A stretch of 64,000 bases of DNA from Chloroflexota bacterium. GTDB taxonomy: Bacteria; Chloroflexota; Dehalococcoidia; JACPQK01. A program made the translations under genes and the position numbers. Under the pieces are notes generated by a model, which saw only the letters and a list, made by a program, of their open reading frames with translations, had not been told where the DNA came from and did no database searches. This document shows positions 8,184 to 14,354 of the stretch, piece by piece (position 1 is the stretch's first letter; each line of letters begins with the position of its first letter). Location of the stretch: the NCBI GenBank assembly GCA_016190505.1, contig JACPQM010000069.1, forward strand, positions 1 to 64,000. The letters run 5' to 3'.

Positions 8184-10354
8184 TCCTGCGGGCGATCGGA
8201 TTCGTCCCGAACGGCCGCAGCGACCTGGTTGGCACGATTGTCGTCTGCTCGGATCAGGGGACATCCCTTGGCGTCGAGCGCACGGGCAACTACTCGCGCG
8301 ACGCCTACGACGAGCTCGCGCGGATAGCACGACGCAAAGGGCTGGATATGGAGGTGCTCGACGCCAAGTTTTGGGATCTCATGGCCCAGCTCCGGGCCGG
8401 GGCCGACCAGGCCATAGCCGCCGGCGCCCCCCAGCGGGAGCACACGCGCCCCGTGGTCCAGGTGGCCGACCGCCCCCTGCGGGACATCGAGGACGAGAGC
8501 TGGGCGCTGATCGGGGCGGCGAATACCCTGGACCCACGATACTTTCTCTTCGGCGATGCGCTGACCGATATAGACAGCGCGGTGGACCCCATCCGCCCAC
8601 GTCTCTTGTCGCTGCCGTCGCTGCGCCACCACCTGGACCGGTTGGGTGACTACCTGGTCCGCCGGGGGGACGACGACCGGCCGGTCGCGCCGCCGAAAGA
8701 TGTGGTCGAGATGATGCTGTCTGTGGTGCCGGGGACACTGCCCCACCTGGTGGGCGTGGTGGCCACCCCCTACGTCGCGCCCGACGGCGACATCGTGTCC
8801 GCGCCCGGCTACTGCGCCGCCACAGGACTCTACCAGGCGACGAGTGACCTCAGCATGCCCCCCGTGCCCGCTGCGCCCACGGCCGGCGACATGGCTGAGG
8901 CCAGGAGGTTGTTGTTGGACGAATTGCTCGGCGATTTCCCGTTTGCGGGGCAATCGGACCGGGCCCACGCATTAGCCGCTCTATTAAACCCAATAGTGAG
9001 GCCTTTGGTGTCCGGGCCCACGCCGCTGATGATGATCGAAGCCCCGATCGAAGGATCGGGCAAGGGCTTGCTCGCCGCCTTGGTTGCCATCATCGCCACC
9101 GGCGGCCCGCCGGCCGTGTTGGCCGAGGGCTCGAATGGGGAAGAGTGGCGCAAGCGACTGACTTCGGCGTTGGTGGCGTCGCCCGTGGTCATCCTGTTGG
9201 ACAACATCAAGGCCAAGCTGGACAGCGGTGCGCTGTCGTCGGCACTCACCGCGGTGACCTGGTGCGACCGCCCCATGGGCCTTTCCCGCCTGGTGTCCGT
9301 CCCCGTACGGTGCACCTGGATGGCCACGGCGAACAATCCGAGTTATTCCGGCGAGATCGCCCGCCGCGTGGTGCGCATTCGTCTGGATTCGGGCGCCGAG
9401 CGCCCCTGGGAGCGGACTGGCTGGCGCCACGAACTGCCCCAGTGGGCTCTGGAGGAGCGGCCCAGGCTGCTCTGGGGACTCCTGACGCTGGCGCGCCACT
9501 GGGTGGCCGCCGGCAGGCCCCCGGGCAGAGAGATCATGGGCAGCTATGAGACCTGGGCCGCGGTCATCGGGGGTATCCTGGGCGCGGCGGGTGTGCCTGG
9601 CCTGCTCGGCAATCGAGTCGAGGTGTACGCCCAGGCGGAGAACGATCTCGAGGCCTGGCGCGAGCTGGTTGAGCTGTGGTGGCGCACCTACAGCGCCAGG
9701 CCCGTAGGGATAGCCCAGCTATTCGACCTGGCCGCCTCCCGAAAGCTACTCACCGACCTGCGCGGCGACCGCAGCGACCGGGGGGCGCGGACCGCCTTGG
9801 GGGCAGAGCTGGCCCGCGTGCGGGGCAGAGTGATCGGCCAGTGGAGAATCCTGGACGCCGGGGTGGACGCGCATACCCACGTGGCCCGGTACGCGCTCCA
9901 GCGCCTGGAGCCGCCACACTCCCCGGATCTCCCCGTGTGCGGGACGCCTGGCGAGACCTCGTGCGAGCCCCCGGATCCCCCCGTGTGCGAAATGCCTTCC
10001 GGCGCGGTGTCCGATCAGGTCTCAGGTCTCGCCAGGTCTCGCACCCAAAGCTGCGCTGAATCTGGCGAGACCTTCAAAGGTCTCGCACAAGGTCTCGCAC
10101 AAGGTCTCGCAGATTCAGCGCAAAGCTACCAGGACCCCGATTGCGAGACCTTGCGAGACCTGAGACCCGATCTTATGCGCGGGGAAAACGAAGATCACAC
10201 ACACCCCGACGCGGGGCATCGCGGGGCCGGCGACCGCTGCCTGAAGCGCCCCGGCTCACGGTGCTCCCTGCCAGGGGTGTTCGGTGTCTGCCACTTCGAC
10301 GACGCCGACTGTGGTTTTAGACAGGAGGACATCTATGGCGATCCTGATAGCTGA
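8180..10354 (+). CDS. Large ATPase/helicase-like replication protein
   Basis: Start overlaps prim-pol stop (ATGA); Walker A-like EAPIEGSGKGLLA, Walker B-like VVILLDNI, WMATANNPSYSGEIARRVVRIRLD; low-complexity C-terminal tail encoded by the repeat cluster. Confidence 0.8.
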   Translation: MILRAIGFVPNGRSDLVGTIVVCSDQGTSLGVERTGNYSRDAYDELARIARRKGLDMEVLDAKFWDLMAQLRAGADQAIAAGAPQREHTRPVVQVADRPLRDIEDESWALIGAANTLDPRYFLFGDALTDIDSAVDPIRPRLLSLPSLRHHLDRLGDYLVRRGDDDRPVAPPKDVVEMMLSVVPGTLPHLVGVVATPYVAPDGDIVSAPGYCAATGLYQATSDLSMPPVPAAPTAGDMAEARRLLLDELLGDFPFAGQSDRAHALAALLNPIVRPLVSGPTPLMMIEAPIEGSGKGLLAALVAIIATGGPPAVLAEGSNGEEWRKRLTSALVASPVVILLDNIKAKLDSGALSSALTAVTWCDRPMGLSRLVSVPVRCTWMATANNPSYSGEIARRVVRIRLDSGAERPWERTGWRHELPQWALEERPRLLWGLLTLARHWVAAGRPPGREIMGSYETWAAVIGGILGAAGVPGLLGNRVEVYAQAENDLEAWRELVELWWRTYSARPVGIAQLFDLAASRKLLTDLRGDRSDRGARTALGAELARVRGRVIGQWRILDAGVDAHTHVARYALQRLEPPHSPDLPVCGTPGETSCEPPDPPVCEMPSGAVSDQVSGLARSRTQSCAESGETFKGLAQGLAQGLADSAQSYQDPDCETLRDLRPDLMRGENEDHTHPDAGHRGAGDRCLKRPGSRCSLPGVFGVCHFDDADCGFRQEDIYGDPDS
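9951..10172. repeat. Iteron-like cluster: nine GGTCTCGC octamers (5 forward, 4 reverse) in nested inverted repeats
   Basis: Forward at 10025, 10035, 10079, 10091, 10103; reverse at 9951, 10065, 10143, 10153. Outer arms 10013-10042/10143-10172 (about 28/30 matches); inner arms 10053-10074/10101-10121. Confidence 0.9.
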
Positions 10355-10613
10355 GCGGGGGCGCTGGTATTCTGGCGCTATCGCCCGAATGGGGCCGAAA
10401 TTTGGCTTCGTATCTACTTTCGAAGGGGATGCTTACTTGCTACGCTCGGCGTGCTGGCGCTCTGGGATTTCTTGGGACAACTTAGCTGAAGGCGACGAGC
10501 TACTTTTTTTGGGGATCCCGGGCACCGACCGAGTTTACGAGTTTCGGCGGCTGAGGCCGCTTGCCGAGCGCGTGGTAAGTCTGGACAGGCAAAAGCGGGG
10601 CAAAGGCACTTGA
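10335..10613 (+). CDS. Small OB-fold/cold-shock-like protein (tentative)
   Basis: AGGAGG before ATG; WYSGAIARMGPKFGFVSTFEGDAYLLRSACWRSGISWDNLAEGDELLF resembles the CSD layout GxVxxxxxxxGFGFI..GDxFxH...LxxGxxVxF. Confidence 0.5.
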   Translation: MAILIAERGRWYSGAIARMGPKFGFVSTFEGDAYLLRSACWRSGISWDNLAEGDELLFLGIPGTDRVYEFRRLRPLAERVVSLDRQKRGKGT

Positions 10614-10861
10614 CTTTTTTTCACGAGGGCACCAATGATTTAGACGTGGTGCTAGGATTGGTGCGGTTGGCGGTCCGCCTCAATATCATACGCGAGGCAG
10701 TCGAGACGGCTTTCGGCTTGCCCCGCCCCCCGGCGAGGCAAGCCGACTCGGCACGCCCTCGCCTCCCGGTGCCGGTGAGAGACTTCCTCCCCAGTTTACA
10801 CATCTCTGAGGGGGCCCCCGAAAGCCCTATCCGTAAGGCCCCCACCAGGAGGCCCAAATGA
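10610..10861 (+). CDS. Hypothetical protein (83 aa), TTG start overlapping upstream stop
   Basis: TTGA overlap with the preceding CDS. Confidence 0.35.
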   Translation: MTFFHEGTNDLDVVLGLVRLAVRLNIIREAVETAFGLPRPPARQADSARPRLPVPVRDFLPSLHISEGAPESPIRKAPTRRPK

Positions 10862-11194
10862 AACTGTGGCGTTCCGCTTATCCTTGGGGCCGCCTCTCGG
10901 CGCCAACCGAGATGTGTGGTCCTGGGGGTGTGCTAGCTGGCCGTGCAGGGGTGTTCGGCGGTCGATCCGGGCATCTGCCCACGTCAAGGGCACAGACGGC
11001 CCTCACCCGGCCGACGCTGCCTGCGGTCTCCCCTGGTCTTGGCGGATTGGAGAGAAGACCCTGCGAGTTGCCTGTCATAGCTTACAGGCGGGCGGCGGAA
11101 CGCCTTGCCTTGCTCGCGCTTTGCATGGTGGTGAGTTCTCCAGAAATCGTATCTGTATACCGGCTCCTCGGCTAGTGCAACGAAGGAGTGCATT

Positions 11195-12385
11195 GTGAGC
11201 AGGGGCAAAAGGATTGACGACGCTACCCGGCGCAGGGCCAAGGACCTGCGGGCCGCGGGGCAGACGGTAGTTGACACGGCAAGGGAGCTGCGGATCAGCC
11301 CCAGGAGCGTTAAGTCTTTCTCCAGGGCGCCCCGACCCCCAGGCGCACCGGACCCGCCGGGCGACGGCGCTGAAGACGAGCTGTGCCAGGACCTGGCGCC
11401 CGGCGTCGAAACTGAGGATGGCCCTGTGGTCGAGGCGCCTTCAGAGTACGAGCTCCCGCCCCTGCCCACGCGGCCGCTGCCTCCAGCCTTGCCTGAGTTG
11501 ACCAAGGCCAGGCCCGATGCCCGCCTGGAGTCGGCCTTGTCCGCGCGGGCTGCTGCCCATGCGGAACAGGATGTTGAGGAATTAGACGATTACCGGCGCG
11601 AGAAGTTGAGGATTGAGCGCTTGCGTGCCGAAGCAGAGCTGGCCCGAGAGAAGCGGCAGGTTTTAGAGGGTGAGCTCGCGGTCCTTAGAGGACAACTGCT
11701 AGTCCGACAGTCCGACAGTCCGCAAGAGCCGGCGGATGACGGGCTGGGCCAGGCGCTTGTGACTGAAGTCAACCAGCTGCGGGAACAGTTGCGGAGCAAG
11801 GAGCTCGAGGTCCTCGAAGGCAAATTCAACGCCCAGGTGTCCGAGCTTCGGGCGGCGCAGAATCCCGCGGGCCGGACTGAGTGGGACATCATGGCCCTGG
11901 GCATAACCCGCCTGTCCGACCTGGTGGGCGAGCTCGGGCGGGACCTGCGGGCTTACGCCTTGGGCCAAATGGCCAAGCAGGACCTGGCGCCGGGCCACCG
12001 GACTACGGAAGAACGCGATCTCCTGGGCCGGCAGCTCGTCGGGCGACTGGAAGGCAAGCCCCAAGTCACGCCCATGGTCCTGCGGGCATCTCGTACGACT
12101 GTCACATGCCAGAGCTGTGCATCAAGCTTCGCGGTTGATGTGGCTGCTCTGAAGCTTGAAGCAGCCGGCGGCAGTGGCTACCTCAAATGCCCCGCGTGCT
12201 CGTTTTTGTTGGACGCCTTTCCCCTGCTCGGCCAAGCCGGGAGTGCCCAAAAGGGCAACGGTCAGGATGATCAAAAGGCGTGGGCCGCTTGTCCGGACTA
12301 CAGCCCACGCGCGGTAGAGTTCGGGTGTAATCCCAGTGGCTACCCGGAGCCTAAGTGCGCTTCATGCCCGGCGTTCAAGGCCTAG
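11195..12385 (+). CDS. HTH + coiled-coil + zinc-ribbon protein, unknown function
   Basis: GTG start with AAGGAG; DDATRRRAKDLRAAGQTVVDTARELRISPRSVKSF (HTH-like), Glu/Arg-rich coiled coil, two CxxC pairs (TCQSCASS...LKCPACS), Cys-rich C-terminus. Confidence 0.65.
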   Translation: MSRGKRIDDATRRRAKDLRAAGQTVVDTARELRISPRSVKSFSRAPRPPGAPDPPGDGAEDELCQDLAPGVETEDGPVVEAPSEYELPPLPTRPLPPALPELTKARPDARLESALSARAAAHAEQDVEELDDYRREKLRIERLRAEAELAREKRQVLEGELAVLRGQLLVRQSDSPQEPADDGLGQALVTEVNQLREQLRSKELEVLEGKFNAQVSELRAAQNPAGRTEWDIMALGITRLSDLVGELGRDLRAYALGQMAKQDLAPGHRTTEERDLLGRQLVGRLEGKPQVTPMVLRASRTTVTCQSCASSFAVDVAALKLEAAGGSGYLKCPACSFLLDAFPLLGQAGSAQKGNGQDDQKAWAACPDYSPRAVEFGCNPSGYPEPKCASCPAFKA

Positions 12386-12386
12386 T

Positions 12387-12566
12387 ATGGCATTCGTCAG
12401 GCTGAAACAGCGCAAAGGGCGGACCTACGCTTACTGGTGCGAGTCGTACAGGGACCCAGCTTCTGGCCAGCCCCGCCAACGAGTTTTGCGCTACCTGGGC
12501 GTAGTGCCCACTGGACGGGCGCCCCTGGCGGCCGCCGGGCCACATTCGAGCGCACGGGTCCTGTAG
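12387..12566 (+). CDS. Small protein (59 aa) resembling the N-terminal arm of some transposases
   Basis: MAFVRLKQRKGRTYAYWCESYRDPASGQPRQRVLRYLG. Confidence 0.45.
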   Translation: MAFVRLKQRKGRTYAYWCESYRDPASGQPRQRVLRYLGVVPTGRAPLAAAGPHSSARVL

Positions 12567-12617
12567 TGCCCATTCCGGGCGCCCCCAAAGCTGAGTGAGC
12601 CAACAAAAGGAGAGATT

Positions 12618-13091
12618 GTGTATTCCGCCTTACCACTTCTCGACGGCTGGAGCCGGCATTTTTACACGAAGTTTTTTACCCAGACTATCCCGCGTGGGGC
12701 GTCCCTGGCCCTGCTTGAAGAGCGACAGCCCGGCTGGTGGATCGCGCTCGGGGGGCTGGTAGATCGCAACGATGCCGTTATCGTGGTGGAGATGGATGGC
12801 CGGCTGGCGTTGCAAGCCTCGGTTTCCGACCTCAACACAGCTTCCTGGACCTTGTGGAGCGCGGGCTTTCCCTATCTAGAGCAATATGACGTGGCCAACA
12901 GTCTCTACACGATTGGGTTTGCGCCCGCCGCGCCGATGCCTTTTCGGACCTTGAAGGTCTCTCTCAACAACCCGGCAACGAGTGACCTGCGACTGCTCTC
13001 TGTGATCGGGATGGCTGCGGTTATCGAGAATCCGGACGCGCTCCGGGCCTCTTACTCGACGCTACTCCGGGCGGACCAGGGGGCTAGCTAG
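12618..13091 (+). CDS. Hypothetical protein (157 aa), GTG start
   Basis: AAAGGAGA 6-12 nt before GTG; complete ORF. Confidence 0.5.
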   Translation: MYSALPLLDGWSRHFYTKFFTQTIPRGASLALLEERQPGWWIALGGLVDRNDAVIVVEMDGRLALQASVSDLNTASWTLWSAGFPYLEQYDVANSLYTIGFAPAAPMPFRTLKVSLNNPATSDLRLLSVIGMAAVIENPDALRASYSTLLRADQGAS

Positions 13092-13386
13092 CGCCCTCAC
13101 AAGCGCGCGGATGGCCCGCGCAGGGCTTCCTAGCGCCGACCACGCGGTTAGCCTGCAAGAGATCGGTGACCCTGGGCTGGCTGCAGCCCAGGCGTTGCAT
13201 AACCTCATCCACGCCAAGAGTTATAGTAGCTTTCGCATTATAACTAGCCATGCGGCGAGTGTAGCACGAAGAGTTATAGTTTACAAGCTAACAACACTCC
13301 TCGATGCGCAGGTTATTCCGCCAAGGGCGCTAGAGGCTGAGGACAGCCCGGGTGACCGCAACTTGTGGTCAGTGTGTACATTCACG

Positions 13387-13409
13387 ATACTGACCAATGT
13401 GGTCAGTAT
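13387..13409. promoter_or_regulatory. Putative operator: perfect 9-bp inverted repeat ATACTGACC-aatgt-GGTCAGTAT
   Basis: Further half-sites at 13367-13373 (GGTCAGT) and 13424-13430 (ACTGACC), the latter abutting the HTH start codon. Confidence 0.7.
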
Positions 13410-13431
13410 AACAGCTAGAGAGGACTGACCA

Positions 13432-13773
13432 ATGTTCATTGAAAGAACCTGTTCCATCCTGGCCAAGCGCCGCGAGCAGCGCCTGGCCACCGCCTGGAAG
13501 CTCTCCGCCCTGGGCTGGACCCAGGCAGAGATAGGGCAGATGGTCGGCACATCTCAGGACAGCATCTCCCTGGATTTACGAAAAACTTCAGACCTGAAGA
13601 AACTCGTAAATTCGGCCCTATCCTCTGGCCTGCCGGTGAGCGAAGTGGCCAAGCGCTTCAATCTGCCGCCCCTGCTGGTGCTGGCAGCATCCCTGGAGGC
13701 GAAGGGTGATCCGGCGCGGGCCTACAGCCCTAAGGCGGGCGGGCTTCAACATATAGTCCCCATAGCCATCTGA
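13432..13773 (+). CDS. HTH-type regulator (113 aa)
   Basis: RLATAWKLSALGWTQAEIGQMVGTSQDSISLDLRK HTH, preceded by palindromic operators. Confidence 0.65.
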   Translation: MFIERTCSILAKRREQRLATAWKLSALGWTQAEIGQMVGTSQDSISLDLRKTSDLKKLVNSALSSGLPVSEVAKRFNLPPLLVLAASLEAKGDPARAYSPKAGGLQHIVPIAI

Positions 13774-14022
13774 ATGAATCAGACAGAGGATAAATGGATA
13801 TATTCGACAGCGTGCACAACATGATAAATTGTGGTATCTTCGAGGTGTTCGACATACGAGCTTTGGCATTCAAGCCATTCGGACTAGCTTTGGCGAAAAG
13901 ATGGGGAGAAGGCCGAGACAGCCTCACGAAGGCCCTGGCGCCCGAAGGGGGCTGGTGTGCCCGGCGGGCGGTCCAGGCGGCATAAGCGGTAAGGACCCGA
14001 GAGCACCCACAAGGGGAAAACG

Positions 14023-14163
14023 ATGGCCAATAAGAGGGCGGCTGCTTTCACTGATTCAGATGTGCTTGCCCAGCTGGCAGAGCTGGTCCAAGCCAAGCTG
14101 GCGTCCCTGGTGGGATTCGAACCCACGGCCCGCTGCTTAGAAGGCAGCCGCTCTGTCCGCTGA
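14023..14163 (+). CDS. Short leader ORF reading into attR; predicted 5' exon-like part of the integrase in the excised circle
   Basis: AAGGGG upstream of ATG; MANKRAAAFTDSDVLAQLAELVQAKL-ASLVGFEPTARCLEG... in the same att frame as the integrase ORF at 5470. Confidence 0.6.
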   Translation: MANKRAAAFTDSDVLAQLAELVQAKLASLVGFEPTARCLEGSRSVR

Positions 14164-14174
14164 GCTACAGGGAC
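14099..14174 (-). tRNA. tRNA-Arg (anticodon TCT), CCA encoded
   Basis: Reverse complement GTCCCTGTAGCTCAGCGGACAGAGCGGCTGCCTTCTAAGCAGCGGGCCGTGGGTTCGAATCCCACCAGGGACGCCA folds as a cloverleaf; loop CTTCTAA. Confidence 0.95.
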
Positions 14175-14354
14175 TCTAAGCTAAAATATAGGCCCCGCCT
14201 GCAGCCTGGTCAACAGGGTGAGACCGGGCTACGGGCTACAGGCTACAGGGTTCCCCGCTCTCCCTTTGGGAAGGAGGCTGTAGGGGCGCACGGCGTGCGC
14301 CCCAGATATGTGCCCCGGAGCCTGTAGTCCGAAAGCCCGAACCGTGAAGTCCGG

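Larger units (their letters stand above)
5468..14146. mobile_element. Integrative element (plasmid/satellite-like) inserted at the 3' end of tRNA-Arg(TCT); circular unit about 8631 bp
   Basis: Two identical 48-bp copies of the tRNA 3' end (5468-5515 and 14099-14146) bound an integrase, prim-pol, helicase-like ATPase, HTH gene and small unknown ORFs. Confidence 0.9.

Noticed and set aside
7949-8968. 339-aa minus-strand ORF opposite prim-pol/helicase
   Set aside because: Shadow ORF; Arg/His/Gly-rich composition and no SD
9951-10172. CRISPR-like array
   Set aside because: Units are 8 bp, in both orientations and irregularly spaced with no spacers; iteron/palindrome is a better description
10858-11198. 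Overlapping small ORFs between the replication module and the HTH/zinc gene
   Set aside because: Two competing frames, no SD, no motif; left unannotated
13111-13428. 105-aa plus-strand ORF in the control region
   Set aside because: It spans repeats and operator sites and has no SD; more likely regulatory DNA
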